A stretch of 35,851 nucleotides of DNA from an uncultured Rhodospirillales bacterium (GCA_903927465.1 CAIYMY010000185.1:1-35851), one strand, 5' to 3'. Positions 1 through 8,617 are shown, counted from the first letter of the stretch. Notes: generated by a model not told the origin, from the sequence alone. Translations and numbers: made by a program.

Positions 1-1
1 G

Positions 2-436
2 AAAGGCTGGACCTGGAAATACATCTGCGAGGAAATCGGCGGCATGTCGCCAACCCTTGTGGTGGGTGCGCTGCTTGGGCAGATGAAATTCGTAAAACCG
101 CTCGCCGCGAAGGCTGCCAAGCTGTTTGGCCTTTCCGAGGTTGAACAGCGCATGCTGAATGAAGTGCCCTATCGCGGTACGCAAATGCCGCCCACAGATC
201 CGCTGATCTATCGCTTCTATGAAATGGTGATGGTGAATGGCCCAGCCTGGAAGGCGCTGATCGAAGAAGAATTCGGCGATGGCATCATGTCCGCCATTGA
301 TTTCGATTTCGACTTCGAACGCCAGGCCAACCCCAAGGGCGATCGCGTGAAGATCACCATGTCCGGCAAGTTCCTACCCTATAAGTATTACGGGAATGAG
401 CAGGGCATTCCGGATTACGGGTTCAAAGAGGAATAA
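2..436 (+). CDS. cynS: Cyanate hydratase (cyanase), 5' end missing
   Basis: Cyanase converts cyanate and bicarbonate to ammonia and CO2 in the cytoplasm. The reading frame is open from base 2 (first residues KGWTWKYICEEIGG), so the gene begins before the window; compared with E. coli CynS about 24 residues are missing. An ATG at 44 lies inside the conserved helical DNA-binding-like domain and is not the true start. Clear family signatures are AALLGQ-like (here GALLGQM), PTDPLIYRFYE, FGDGIMSAIDF and GKFLPYK. The catalytic Arg and Glu (in YRFYE) and Ser (in MSAIDF) are all present. The C-terminus runs past the usual GKxLPxK end with an extra acidic tail. The next gene follows on the same strand after 63 bases. 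Identification is from remembered family sequence and is firm. Confidence 0.93.
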   Translation, partial: KGWTWKYICEEIGGMSPTLVVGALLGQMKFVKPLAAKAAKLFGLSEVEQRMLNEVPYRGTQMPPTDPLIYRFYEMVMVNGPAWKALIEEEFGDGIMSAIDFDFDFERQANPKGDRVKITMSGKFLPYKYYGNEQGIPDYGFKEE

Positions 437-499
437 GCGCTGGCTTTGCCAATCCGTCATTTTGCATTATCCGCCCCCAATCATTGGTGGGAGGCTCTC

Positions 500-1309
500 A
501 TGGCGCAGGATTTGACGGTTGGCATTGCAGGCTTGGGCGCGATTGGGCTCCATTTGGCGCGCGCCTTGGACAAGGGCGTGCCGGGCCTGAAGCTGGCCGC
601 GGCCTCTGCGCGGGATCACGCCAAGGCCACCGCGAACGTGGCGGGGTTCAAGCACCCGCCGCGCATCGTCTCCAACGCTGAACTCGCCGCCTGCGATATC
701 GTGGTGGAAGCCGCCCCCGCTGCGGTCTTTGAGGAAATCGCCACTGCCGCCATCGAAGCCGGGCGGATTTTTGTGCCTTCCTCAGTCGGCGCCCTGCTGC
801 CGCGCATGCATCTGGTGGAACGGGCGCGGGCCACCGGCGCGCGCATCATCGTCCCCACCGGGGCTTTGCTTGGCCTTGATGCCGTGCGCGCCGCGGCGGA
901 AGGCGATGTGGAAAGCGTGACCATCGAAACCCGCAAGCCCCCGCGCGGCCTGGCCGGGGCGCCTTATCTTGAGAAGAACAAGATTGACGTCGGCGCCATC
1001 ACCACCGCGACCCGTGTGTTTAAGGGCAATGCCTTTGACGCCGCGCAGGGCTTCCCGGCCAATGTGAATGTCGCCGCTGCCCTCGCCTTGGCCGGCATCG
1101 GGCCGGAACGCACCATGGTGGAAATCTGGGCCGACCCTGGCGTGACCCGCAACACCCACACCATCCGCGTTGAAGCCGCCACCGTGCGGCTCACCATGAC
1201 CATTGAAAACGTGCCGTCCGAGGAAAACCCCCGCACCGGCAAGATCACGCCGCTTTCGATCCTGGCCTGCCTGCGGGGCCTGACCTCCACGCTCAAGGTC
1301 GGGAGCTAA
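500..1309 (+). CDS. L-aspartate dehydrogenase-like protein (NadX family)
   Basis: This 269-residue protein matches the aspartate dehydrogenase family (NAD(P)-dependent oxidation of L-aspartate to iminoaspartate). An N-terminal Rossmann motif, GIAGLGAIGLHLARAL, binds the dinucleotide. The C-terminal catalytic part contains the conserved NVNVAAALALAG segment and NTHTIRVEA, which carries the family's active-site histidine. I chose the ATG at 500 because GGGAGG sits just upstream and the Rossmann fold follows at once; an in-frame ATG at 446 would add 18 unconserved residues. The neighbours (cynS, a Bug-type binding protein) do not include nadA or nadB, so a catabolic or nitrogen-scavenging role is as likely as NAD synthesis. 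Substrate is inferred from family only. Confidence 0.85.
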   Translation: MAQDLTVGIAGLGAIGLHLARALDKGVPGLKLAAASARDHAKATANVAGFKHPPRIVSNAELAACDIVVEAAPAAVFEEIATAAIEAGRIFVPSSVGALLPRMHLVERARATGARIIVPTGALLGLDAVRAAAEGDVESVTIETRKPPRGLAGAPYLEKNKIDVGAITTATRVFKGNAFDAAQGFPANVNVAAALALAGIGPERTMVEIWADPGVTRNTHTIRVEAATVRLTMTIENVPSEENPRTGKITPLSILACLRGLTSTLKVGS

Positions 1310-1374
1310 CAGCTCGGGGTTCCCGGCGCGGCGCAAAACGGGCAGCATTCCCCAAAGTCCCAAGGAATGCCGCC

Positions 1375-2349
1375 ATGACCATCGCCCGCCGTTCTGCCCT
1401 TGCCCTGCCGGCCCTGGCCCTGCTGACGCGCCCGGCGTGGGCGGCCTTCCCAGATAGGCCAGTGCGCATCATCGTCCCCTTCGCTGCGGGCACCTCCTCA
1501 GATTTTCAGGCGCGCATGATCGGCGAACGCATGTCGCCAGTGCTGCGCCAGCCCGTTATTGTCGAAAACCGCGCCGGGGCGGGTGGCGTGGTGGGCGCCG
1601 ATGCGGTCGCGAAGGCCGCGCCCGATGGCTATACGCTGCTGCTGGGCTCGAACGGGCCGCTGACCAATGCACCCGTGCTGCAAGCGCGCCTACCCTATGA
1701 TCCCGAGCGCGATTTCGCGGCCGTTGCCATGATCAGCCGCAGCCCCGTGACCCTCTCCGTCCGCGCCGATAGCCCTTTCCGCAACCTGGCCGATCTGCTG
1801 GCCGCCGCCCGCGCCAAGCCGGGTGACCTGAGTATCGGTTCCTCCGGCCAGGGCAGCGCCACGCATTTCCTGATTGAACAGGTCATGGCCGCAGCCGGGA
1901 TCAACCTGACCCATGTGCCATATCGCGGATCGAGCCAATCCGTACCCGACCTGATCGCCGGCAATATCCCGCTGGTAATGGCGGAAATCTCGACCATCCT
2001 GCCGCTCTGGCAATCGGGGCGGGCGCGCATCCTGGCCATGTCCTCAGCCGGGCGGATGCCGATTGCGCCTGAAATCCCCACACTGATCGAACAAGGCCTC
2101 AACCTGACGGGCGGGTCCTGGGCGGGGCTGGTCACCGCGGCCGGCGCGCCACCCGAAGCCGTGGCTGCCCTGGCGGCGGCAGTGCAGGCGGGGCTGCGCG
2201 AGCCCACCTATCGCGCCCGCCAGGCCGAACTCGGCGCCGAGATTGTCGCCGAGGCCGAACAGAACCCTGCCGGCTTCGCCACCTGGCTCAGGCGCGAAAG
2301 GGCGGAAATCCGCGCCATTGCGGATCGGGCCGGGATCAAGCCGGAATAG
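1375..2349 (+). CDS. Bug/TctC-family periplasmic solute-binding protein
   Basis: This 324-residue protein belongs to the tripartite tricarboxylate transporter receptor (TctC/Bug) family, periplasmic proteins that bind carboxylates such as citrate or dicarboxylates. A signal peptide covers about residues 1-23 (MTIARRSALALPALALLTRPAWA, cleaved near AWA-AF). It is followed by the family hallmark FPDRPVRIIVPFAAG, the PxGGVVGAD-like segment and the VPYRGSSQSVPDLIAG loop that shapes the binding site. The length is typical. No TctA/TctB membrane subunits are nearby, which is common for this expanded family. It lies 65 bases after the aspartate-dehydrogenase-like gene on the same strand, suggesting a shared transcript and perhaps an amino-dicarboxylate ligand; that ligand is inference. 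Confidence 0.92.
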   Translation: MTIARRSALALPALALLTRPAWAAFPDRPVRIIVPFAAGTSSDFQARMIGERMSPVLRQPVIVENRAGAGGVVGADAVAKAAPDGYTLLLGSNGPLTNAPVLQARLPYDPERDFAAVAMISRSPVTLSVRADSPFRNLADLLAAARAKPGDLSIGSSGQGSATHFLIEQVMAAAGINLTHVPYRGSSQSVPDLIAGNIPLVMAEISTILPLWQSGRARILAMSSAGRMPIAPEIPTLIEQGLNLTGGSWAGLVTAAGAPPEAVAALAAAVQAGLREPTYRARQAELGAEIVAEAEQNPAGFATWLRRERAEIRAIADRAGIKPE

Positions 2350-2431
2350 ACGCCCCCTTGCCCTTACGCTCTATTTCCGCCAAAGAAGCGCCGCTTCCGG
2401 GCCGTGCCCGGGGGTAATCCGCACGCGGCGC

Positions 2432-2499
2432 ACCCTTCCTGATCAGGCAGGGTCCGGTCCCCTTCACCGGGGAAGGCGCCGCGGAGGCTCAACCGGACC
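2432..2499 (+). promoter_or_regulatory. Structured 5' leader of rpsB (possible S2 autoregulatory element)
   Basis: Just upstream of rpsB the sequence can fold two ways. Hairpin A pairs ACCCT (2432-2436) with AGGGT (2449-2453), with CCT/AGG above it and a GATC loop. Stem B pairs GGTCCGGT (2451-2458) perfectly with ACCGGACC (2492-2499) and encloses a CCCC/GGGG hairpin (2459-2472). A and B share bases 2451-2453, so they could compete. The second strand of B ends 20 bases before the ATG. Ribosomal-protein operons are often controlled through such leaders, but I do not recognise a named motif here. The pairing is seen; the regulatory role is inferred. Confidence 0.4.
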
Positions 2500-2519
2500 A
2501 ACATGGAAGGAAATCGCTC

Positions 2520-3338
2520 ATGGCGATGCCCGTCGTTTCTCTGCGCTCCCTGCTCGAAGCTGGGGTGCATTTTGGCCACCATACGCGCCGCTGGAATCCC
2601 CGCATGGCGCCCTACATCTTCGGCGTGCGCAACCAGGTTCATATCCTGGATCTGCAACAGACCGTACCGATGATGGACCGCGCTTTGCGCGCCGTGCGTG
2701 ATACCGTCGCCGGTGGTGGCCGCGTGCTGTTCGTTGGCACCAAAAAGGCCGCTGCTGAATATGTTGCGGAATCCGCGGTGCGCTGCGGCCAGTATTACGT
2801 GAACCATCGCTGGCTTGGCGGCATGCTCACGAATTGGAAGACCATCACCGGTTCCATCAAGCGCCTGCGCCAGATGGATGAACGCCTGTCGGGCGATACG
2901 GGGGGGCTGACCAAGAAGGAAGTGCTGATGCTGGCGCGCGACAAGGAAAAGCTTGACCGCGCTTTGGGTGGCATCAGGGAAATGGGCGGCCTGCCCGACA
3001 TTATCTTCGTGATTGATACCATCAAGGAAAAGCTTGCGATCGAAGAAGCCAATAAGCTTGGCATTCCGGTGATTGCGGTGGTCGATTCCAATGCCGATCC
3101 GGCTGGCGTGACTTTTCCCATCCCCGGCAATGATGATGCGATCCGCGCCATCACGCTTTACTGCGACATGATCGCGGGCGCGGTGCTGGATGGCATTTCT
3201 GCGGAAATGCAGGCTTCCGGCGTTGACCTTGGCGCGGTTGAGGAATTGCCGGAAGAAGCGCTGCCGGAAGTCGCGGCAGAAATCGCGGCAGAAATCGTGG
3301 CACCGGTTGAAGGCGCCGAAGCGCCGGCCCAGGCCTGA
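2520..3338 (+). CDS. rpsB: 30S ribosomal protein S2
   Basis: S2 binds the head-body junction of the 30S subunit and is needed for S1 recruitment. The 272-residue product begins [20 protein letters not shown], followed by [15 protein letters not shown], the S2 family start. Further in are [12 protein letters not shown], the coiled-coil insertion (about residues 105-150), and the signatures PDIIFVIDT and [12 protein letters not shown]. Compared with E. coli S2 (241 residues) it has a longer acidic, alanine-rich tail with a repeated AAEI unit, as often seen in alphaproteobacteria. GGAAGG sits upstream of the ATG. It is followed by tsf after 63 bases that hold a terminator-like hairpin. Confidence 0.98.
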   Translation: MAMPVVSLRSLLEAGVHFGHHTRRWNPRMAPYIFGVRNQVHILDLQQTVPMMDRALRAVRDTVAGGGRVLFVGTKKAAAEYVAESAVRCGQYYVNHRWLGGMLTNWKTITGSIKRLRQMDERLSGDTGGLTKKEVLMLARDKEKLDRALGGIREMGGLPDIIFVIDTIKEKLAIEEANKLGIPVIAVVDSNADPAGVTFPIPGNDDAIRAITLYCDMIAGAVLDGISAEMQASGVDLGAVEELPEEALPEVAAEIAAEIVAPVEGAEAPAQA

Positions 3339-3345
3339 TGCTCTC

Positions 3346-3374
3346 GGGGTCACCAACCGGTGGCCCCTTTTCTT
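3346..3374 (+). terminator. Intrinsic terminator/attenuator between rpsB and tsf
   Basis: Eight bases after the rpsB stop, GGGGTCACC (3346-3354) and GGTGGCCCC (3359-3367) form a 9-bp stem with one G-T wobble and an AACC loop. It is followed at once by TTTTCTTT. That is a classic Rho-independent layout. Because tsf follows 27 bases later, it most likely acts as a partial terminator that sets the S2 to EF-Ts ratio; the partial read-through is inference. Confidence 0.75.
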
Positions 3375-3401
3375 TCAATCATCCAGCAATGGGGATGAAC
3401 A

Positions 3402-4340
3402 ATGGCTGAAATCACAGCGGGTATGGTCCGTGACCTGCGCGAGCGTACCGGCGCAGGCATGATGGATTGCAAGAAGGCGCTGGTCGAAAACGGCGCCGAT
3501 ATGGAAGCTGCCATTGATTGGCTGCGCAAGAAGGGCCTTTCGGCAGCCGCCAAGAAATCCGGCCGTGTCGCAGCGGAAGGGCTTGTGGGCATCGCCTCGG
3601 CGCCTGGTGTCGCCGCCATGGTGGAAGTGAATGCCGAGACGGATTTCGTCGCGCGCAACGAAACCTTCCAGCATTTCGTGGCAACGGTTGCGGAATTGGT
3701 GCTGACGGTGGGCGATGATATCGAAGCGCTGAAGAATGCCACCTGGCCGGGTTCGGTGGATCTGGTTGAAGAAACCACCCAGCGCAAGACGGTGGCGGAT
3801 CAGCTCACCAGCCTGATCGCGACGATTGGGGAGAATATGTCGATCCGTCGCGCCAAGCGCTTCCAGGTCGCGGAAGGCACGGTTGCAACCTATATGCATT
3901 CCGCCGTGAAGCCCGGGCTTGGCAAGATCGGCGTGTTGGTGGCGCTTGAAGGCACTTCCGAACAATCTGTCATGGAAACGCTCGGTCGCCAGATCGGCAT
4001 GCATGTGGCCGCGGCGCGTCCGGAAGCGGTGGATGTCTCGGCTGTTGAACCCTCGGCGCTGGCGCGTGAGCGTGATGTGCTGGCCGACCAGGCGCGGGCA
4101 TCCGGCAAGCCCGAAGCGATCATCGAAAAAATGGTCGAAGGCCGCATCCGCAAATATTACGAAGAAGTGGTGCTGCTGGAACAGGTTTGGGTGCATGATG
4201 GCGAAAGCCGCGTGAAGGAAGTGGTGAAGAAGGCGGGCTTGAAGCTCACTAGCTTTGCCCGCTTCCATCTGGGCGAAGGCATTGAAAAGCAGCAGGGCGA
4301 TTTCGCCGCCGAAGTGGCCGCTGCCGCCGGCAAGGCCTGA
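3402..4340 (+). CDS. tsf: Elongation factor Ts
   Basis: EF-Ts is the guanine nucleotide exchange factor that reloads EF-Tu with GTP. The 312-residue product begins [27 protein letters not shown], the UBA-like N-terminal domain. The core then carries the exchange-catalysing signature ETDFVARNE (around residue 79), followed by the two core subdomains (for example [15 protein letters not shown] and QIGMHVAA). The length is in the alphaproteobacterial range, a little longer than E. coli (283). The start is the ATG at 3402, preceded by GGGGATG/GGGATGAAC-like purine-rich sequence and matching the family N-terminus. It pairs with rpsB upstream as in most bacteria. Confidence 0.98.
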   Translation: MAEITAGMVRDLRERTGAGMMDCKKALVENGADMEAAIDWLRKKGLSAAAKKSGRVAAEGLVGIASAPGVAAMVEVNAETDFVARNETFQHFVATVAELVLTVGDDIEALKNATWPGSVDLVEETTQRKTVADQLTSLIATIGENMSIRRAKRFQVAEGTVATYMHSAVKPGLGKIGVLVALEGTSEQSVMETLGRQIGMHVAAARPEAVDVSAVEPSALARERDVLADQARASGKPEAIIEKMVEGRIRKYYEEVVLLEQVWVHDGESRVKEVVKKAGLKLTSFARFHLGEGIEKQQGDFAAEVAAAAGKA

Positions 4341-4350
4341 ACTGACCAAA

Positions 4351-4376
4351 AAGGGGGACGTCTTGGCGCCCCCCTT
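4351..4376 (+). terminator. Weak terminator-like hairpin between tsf and pyrH
   Basis: AAGGGGGACG (4351-4360) can pair with CGCCCCCCTT (4367-4376), with one A-C mismatch and a TCTTGG loop, starting 11 bases after the tsf stop. There is no good uridine run afterwards (CTGCCTTATT), so termination would be partial at best. The 113-base gap to pyrH could also hold a promoter, but I could not pick a convincing one. Confidence 0.45.
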
Positions 4377-4453
4377 CTGCCTTATTGCCGCCCTTGCGGG
4401 CATATCTTTATGGTGGCGCCCGCAACCTGAACCCGATTCGAGATTGAGCCCCC

Positions 4454-5182
4454 ATGAGCCAGAACCCGGCCTATAAGCGCGTCATGCTCAAGGTCTCCGG
4501 TGAGGCCCTGATGGGGGATCGTGATTACGGGCTGGATAATGCCACCTGCCGGCACATTGCCGAAGATATTCGCGGCGTGGTGGATCTGGGCGTGCAAGTC
4601 TGCCTCGTGATCGGCGGGGGCAACATCTTTCGCGGCATTTCCGGCGCGGCGTCCGGCATGGACCGCGCACAGGCTGACAGCATCGGCATGCTCGCCACCG
4701 TCATGAACGCCCTTGCCATGCAGAATGCGTTGGAGAAGGTCGGCGTGCAGACGCGCGTGCAAAGCGCGATCCCGATGGCAAGCCTTTGTGAGCCCTTCAT
4801 CCGCCGCCGTGCTGAGCGGCATATGGAAAAGGGCCGCGTGGTGATTTTCGCGGCCGGTACGGGCAATCCGTTTTTCACCACAGATACCGCGGCGGCCTTG
4901 CGCGCGGCCGAGATGTCCTGCGATGCGCTGTTCAAGGGCACGCAGGTGGATGGCGTCTATTCTGCCGATCCGCGCAAGAAGCCCGATGCCAAGCGCTACG
5001 AAACGCTTACCTATCTTGATATGCTGGCGCGCGATCTGGCGGTGATGGATGCGGCGGCAATCAGCCTTGCGCGCGAAAACAAGCTGCCCATCATTGTCTT
5101 CAATATCCATGAACCAGGCGCCTTCACCGCTGTCATGAAAGGCGAAGGCAAATTCACTACCGTGGTGGAACAAGCGCCATAA
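4454..5182 (+). CDS. pyrH: Uridylate kinase (UMP kinase)
   Basis: PyrH phosphorylates UMP to UDP with ATP and feeds pyrimidine nucleotide synthesis; bacterial PyrH is of the amino-acid-kinase fold, unlike the eukaryotic enzyme. The 242-residue product has the expected length. Motifs are [13 protein letters not shown] at the N-terminus (phosphate-binding lysine), [10 protein letters not shown], and [13 protein letters not shown], which contacts [17 protein letters not shown] follows near residue 160. The start ATG at 4454 gives the normal MSQ... N-terminus. It is followed by frr after 18 bases, the usual pyrH-frr pairing. Confidence 0.98.
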   Translation: MSQNPAYKRVMLKVSGEALMGDRDYGLDNATCRHIAEDIRGVVDLGVQVCLVIGGGNIFRGISGAASGMDRAQADSIGMLATVMNALAMQNALEKVGVQTRVQSAIPMASLCEPFIRRRAERHMEKGRVVIFAAGTGNPFFTTDTAAALRAAEMSCDALFKGTQVDGVYSADPRKKPDAKRYETLTYLDMLARDLAVMDAAAISLARENKLPIIVFNIHEPGAFTAVMKGEGKFTTVVEQAP

Positions 5183-5200
5183 CCCAGGGGGAAGGGCAAC

Positions 5201-5767
5201 ATGCCGACTGATGTAACGGCCCTGAAACAGGACCTAACGCGCCGGATGGAAGGTGCGATGGAAACCTTGAAGAAGGAATTCTCCGGGCTGCGCACAGGCC
5301 GCGCCAGCCCCGCGCTATTGGAACCGGTGCGCGTCGAAGCCTATGGCAGCGTCACGCCGCTTAATCAGGTGGCGAATGTCTCGGTCGCGGGGCCAGGGCT
5401 TCTGGCTGTGCAGGTCTGGGATAAGGGGCTGGCCAAGGCCGTGGAAAGCGCCATTCGGGAAGCCAATCTGGGGCTCAACCCGCAGGCTGAAGGCCAGGTG
5501 ATCCGCGTGCCGCTGCCGCCGCTCACCACCGAACGCCGTAATGAATTGGCCAAGGCCGCGGCGCGTTATGCCGAACAGACACGCGTTGCGGTGCGCGGCG
5601 TCAGGCGCGATGGCATGGAACAGATCAAGGCTGCGGGCAAGAAATCTGAGCTCGGCGAAGACGAAGTGAAGCGCGCCGAGGAAGAGGTGCAGAAACTGAC
5701 CGACCAATTCGTCAAGCAGATAGACGCTGTCTTGGTCGAAAAGGACAAGGATATCCGGACGGTCTGA
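5201..5767 (+). CDS. frr: Ribosome recycling factor
   Basis: RRF, with EF-G, splits post-termination ribosomes. The 188-residue product is the normal length. The family signature FSGLRTGRASPALLEPVRVEAYG is visible near residues 25-47 in the three-helix bundle, with PLNQVANVSV opening the second domain and the conserved QVIRVPLPPLTTERRNELAK in domain II. The C-terminal helix VQKLTDQFVKQIDAVLVEKDKDI is standard. GGGGGAAGGG lies upstream of the ATG at 5201. It sits 18 bases after pyrH and 78 before uppS, in the widely conserved order. Confidence 0.98.
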   Translation: MPTDVTALKQDLTRRMEGAMETLKKEFSGLRTGRASPALLEPVRVEAYGSVTPLNQVANVSVAGPGLLAVQVWDKGLAKAVESAIREANLGLNPQAEGQVIRVPLPPLTTERRNELAKAAARYAEQTRVAVRGVRRDGMEQIKAAGKKSELGEDEVKRAEEEVQKLTDQFVKQIDAVLVEKDKDIRTV

Positions 5768-5845
5768 AGACCACTTACCGGATTAGGACAGGGAGAGGCG
5801 CTTGCGGAACCGGATGGGGCCTTATCGCGCGGAGGGCTGCCACGC

Positions 5846-6589
5846 ATGAGCGCGGCAAGCGAACGCCATCCCGCGGCGGGCGCCCCGCAGGCGCCGCCCG
5901 CGCATGTGGCGATCATCATGGATGGCAATCGCCGCTGGGCCGAAGCGCGCGGCGTACCAGTGGCGCTTGGCCATCGCGCGGGCGCTGAAGCAGCGCGGCG
6001 TGCGGTGCAGGCGGCCGCCGATGCTGGCATTGGCTGGCTCACGCTATTCGCCTTTTCCAGCGAGAATTGGCGCCGCCCGATCGAGGAAGTCTCCGCGCTA
6101 TCGGGGCTGCTCAGGCTTTATCTCCGCAATGAAGTGGCCGGGCTGGTGCGGGATGGCGTGAAGCTTATAGTGATTGGCGATCACAGTCGTTTCGGGGCCG
6201 ATTTGTCGCAGATGGTGGCCGATGCCGAAAAGGCGACTGCCGGGGGCACCAGACTAAATCTGGTCATGGCACTTTCCTATGGTGCGCGGGACGAGATTCT
6301 GGCCGCGACCAAGGCCGTGGCACGGGCTGCCAAGGCAGGTACACTCGACCCCGAAAGCCTGACCGAAGCGCAATTTGGCGGGTTTTTGCAAACGGCTGGC
6401 ATGCCCGATCCTGATCTCATCATCCGCACCTCGGGCGAACAGCGGCTGTCGAATTTCCTGCTTTGGCAAGCGGCTTATGCAGAGTTTGTCTTTCTGGATG
6501 CGCTCTGGCCCGATTTCACGGCCGAGGATTTGCGCGCGGCAGTAGCGGAATTTCATCTGCGCGAACGCCGCTATGGGCTGCGCGCTTGA
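5846..6589 (+). CDS. uppS: Isoprenyl transferase (undecaprenyl diphosphate synthase)
   Basis: UppS adds isopentenyl units in cis to farnesyl diphosphate, making the C55 carrier for peptidoglycan and O-antigen. The 247-residue product carries the hallmark HVAIIMDGNRRWA with the catalytic Asp, LGHRAGAEAARRAV, FAFSSENWRRP, and the C-terminal RTSGEQRLSNFLLWQAAYAEFVF that includes the substrate- and metal-binding residues. About 20 poorly conserved residues precede the fold. GGAGGG is present upstream of the ATG. It overlaps or touches cdsA, as is usual in this block. Confidence 0.97.
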   Translation: MSAASERHPAAGAPQAPPAHVAIIMDGNRRWAEARGVPVALGHRAGAEAARRAVQAAADAGIGWLTLFAFSSENWRRPIEEVSALSGLLRLYLRNEVAGLVRDGVKLIVIGDHSRFGADLSQMVADAEKATAGGTRLNLVMALSYGARDEILAATKAVARAAKAGTLDPESLTEAQFGGFLQTAGMPDPDLIIRTSGEQRLSNFLLWQAAYAEFVFLDALWPDFTAEDLRAAVAEFHLRERRYGLRA

Positions 6590-7436
6590 CGTGACCGAAG
6601 CCACAGCATCTCAGCCAGAAGCCAGCGCGGCGCCGCGCCCCTGGCGCGATTTGGCGCTGCGGGGGGCATCGGCGGCGGTGCTGATCCCACTCGCCGTTTT
6701 TGGCATCTGGTGCGGCGGTGTCGTTTGGGTCGTGCTAATAGGCGCCGTGATGGTGCTGCTGGCTTGGGAGTGGCTCAGGCTTTCCGGCGCTTCAGTCTAT
6801 CGCTGGCCCGGTATTTTGCTGCCCATCATCACGCTTGGCGTCATGTTGCTGGCAGCCTTTGGCCCGCCCATTGTCGCTCTGGGGCTTTTGGTCGCGGGCT
6901 GCGTGGTGATGTTGCTGCTTCTACAAAGGCGTGGCGATATCTGGCCGGCGGCGGGGCTTTTCTACATTGGGCTTTGTGGCTTTTCCCTGATTTTGCTGCG
7001 CGGCACGGATTGGGCCGGGCTGCTCAATACGCTGTTCATGGTGCTGGTTGTCTGGGCCTCGGATACCGGAGCCTACCTCGCCGGGCGCGCTTTGGGTGGG
7101 CCGAAGCTCGCCCCTGCCATATCGCCGGGCAAGACCTGGTCCGGCGCGGCGGGGGGGCTTTTGGCGGCGATCCTTGTTGGCGCGGTGGCAGCATCGCTGC
7201 TGGCGCCGGGGGGGGCTTCACGCGCAGCAGCAATCGCGGCCATGCTGGGGCTGATGGCACAGGCAGGTGATCTTTTGGAAAGCGCTATCAAGCGCCGCTT
7301 CGGGGTGAAGGATAGCTCCTCACTCATTCCGGGGCATGGCGGCGTGTTTGACCGGTTGGATGGCGTGATGGCGGCGGCGCCGCTCGCGACTGCCTTTGCA
7401 CTGCTCGCCGGCAGGGGCGCGCCGCTATGGCATTGA
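6573..7436 (+). CDS. cdsA: Phosphatidate cytidylyltransferase
   Basis: CdsA makes CDP-diacylglycerol from phosphatidate and CTP at the inner membrane, the branch point for bacterial phospholipids. Up to 287 residues, mostly hydrophobic, with about seven or eight membrane segments. The C-terminal family signature is intact: SAIKRRFGVKDSSSLIPGHGG and then VFDRLDG. An ATG at 6573 would overlap uppS by 17 bases; a GTG at 6591, one base after the uppS stop, is an equally good start and removes six residues. Neither has a strong ribosome-binding site, so the start is uncertain. The 3' end overlaps dxr by 10 bases. Confidence 0.95.
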   Translation: MGCALDVTEATASQPEASAAPRPWRDLALRGASAAVLIPLAVFGIWCGGVVWVVLIGAVMVLLAWEWLRLSGASVYRWPGILLPIITLGVMLLAAFGPPIVALGLLVAGCVVMLLLLQRRGDIWPAAGLFYIGLCGFSLILLRGTDWAGLLNTLFMVLVVWASDTGAYLAGRALGGPKLAPAISPGKTWSGAAGGLLAAILVGAVAASLLAPGGASRAAAIAAMLGLMAQAGDLLESAIKRRFGVKDSSSLIPGHGGVFDRLDGVMAAAPLATAFALLAGRGAPLWH

Positions 7437-8617
7437 ACGGGGGAGCCGCACCGCGCCGGATCACGGTTCTGGGCAGTACGGGTTCGGTTGGGAAAAGTAC
7501 GGTCTCTCTGCTGGAAGCCGCACCCGAAGGACAATTCGACATTGTGGCCCTGGTGGCCGGGCGCGATTGGCAGGGCTTGGCGGCGCAGGCGCGGCGGCTC
7601 AAGGCACGCCATGCGGTCCTGGCCGATCCTTCGCAATACGCAGCCCTGAAGGAAGCGCTCGCTGGGACCGATATACAGGTAGCGGCGGGGCCGGAGGCGG
7701 TGATCGCGGCGGCCAGCCTGCCCGCCGATTGGACCATGGCCGCCATTGTGGGCGCAGCCGGCCTGCCCGCTACCATGGCGGCACTCGCGCGCGGCGGCGT
7801 GATGGCGATTGCCAATAAGGAAAGCCTGGTCTGCGCGGGCGAACCCGTTTTGGCCGCAGCCCGCGCCGGGGGTGCCACCATCCTGCCCGTGGATAGCGAA
7901 CACAACGCCATTTTTCAGGCACTTGATATGCGCGACCCGTCAGCGGTGGCGAAGATCATCCTCACAGCCTCGGGCGGGCCGTGCCGCACTATGTCTATGG
8001 CGGAAATGGCTTTGGTGACACCGGAAGTCGCGGTGCGCCACCCGATCTGGTCCATGGGTGCCAAGATCAGCGTTGATTCCGCCACCATGTTCAACAAGGG
8101 GCTGGAACTCATCGAAGCCGCGCGGCTTTTCCCAGTGCCGGAATCGCGGATTGAGGTGCTGGTCCATCCACAATCCACCGTGCATGGGCTGGTGCAATAC
8201 ACCGATGGATCGGTGCTGGCGCAGCTTGGCACGCCCGATATGCGCACGCCCATCGCCCATGCCCTGGCTTGGCCGGCGCGGATGGCGGCTTCTGTGCCGC
8301 CGCTTGATCTTATCGCGCTCGGCAAGCTTGAATTCTTCGCGCCCGACCCGGTGCGCTTCCCCGCGCTCAGGCTTTCGCGAGAGGCGCTGCGCGCCAGCGG
8401 CGGGGCGCCCACCATCCTGAATGCGGCGAATGAGATTGCGGTCGGGCTCTTCCTTGAAAAACGGCTGCGCTTTCTCGATATCGCAGCAGTGGTGGAAGAA
8501 ACGCTCTCGCGCCTTGGTGCGCCAGAGGCCGCGGATCTGCCCGCCATCATGGCGCATGATGCGGCGGCGCGGTCCCAGGCCGGGCTGATCGCCGCAAAGC
8601 GTGCCGCGCTGGTCTGA
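7427..8617 (+). CDS. dxr: 1-deoxy-D-xylulose 5-phosphate reductoisomerase
   Basis: Dxr (IspC) converts DXP to MEP with NADPH, the committed step of the non-mevalonate isoprenoid pathway; it therefore supplies the precursors used by UppS encoded just upstream. The 396-residue product has the NADPH motif ITVLGSTGSVGKSTVSLLE, then IANKESLVCAG, the metal-binding PVDSEHNAIFQ, TASGGPCR in the active-site loop, and HPIWSMGAKISVDSATMFNKGLE. The length is typical. The ATG at 7427 lies within the end of cdsA, a 10-base overlap that suggests translational coupling. Confidence 0.98.
   Translation: MALNGGAAPRRITVLGSTGSVGKSTVSLLEAAPEGQFDIVALVAGRDWQGLAAQARRLKARHAVLADPSQYAALKEALAGTDIQVAAGPEAVIAAASLPADWTMAAIVGAAGLPATMAALARGGVMAIANKESLVCAGEPVLAAARAGGATILPVDSEHNAIFQALDMRDPSAVAKIILTASGGPCRTMSMAEMALVTPEVAVRHPIWSMGAKISVDSATMFNKGLELIEAARLFPVPESRIEVLVHPQSTVHGLVQYTDGSVLAQLGTPDMRTPIAHALAWPARMAASVPPLDLIALGKLEFFAPDPVRFPALRLSREALRASGGAPTILNAANEIAVGLFLEKRLRFLDIAAVVEETLSRLGAPEAADLPAIMAHDAAARSQAGLIAAKRAALV

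Noticed and set aside
616-1363. Long open frames on the strand opposite the aspartate-dehydrogenase-like gene (and many similar ones across the window)
   Set aside because: They mirror real genes in a high-GC genome and show low-complexity Arg/Ala/Pro/His composition with no recognisable domains.
2350-2431. Housekeeping promoter for rpsB (TTGCCC near 2357)
   Set aside because: No matching -10 element at 16-18 bases could be found by eye.
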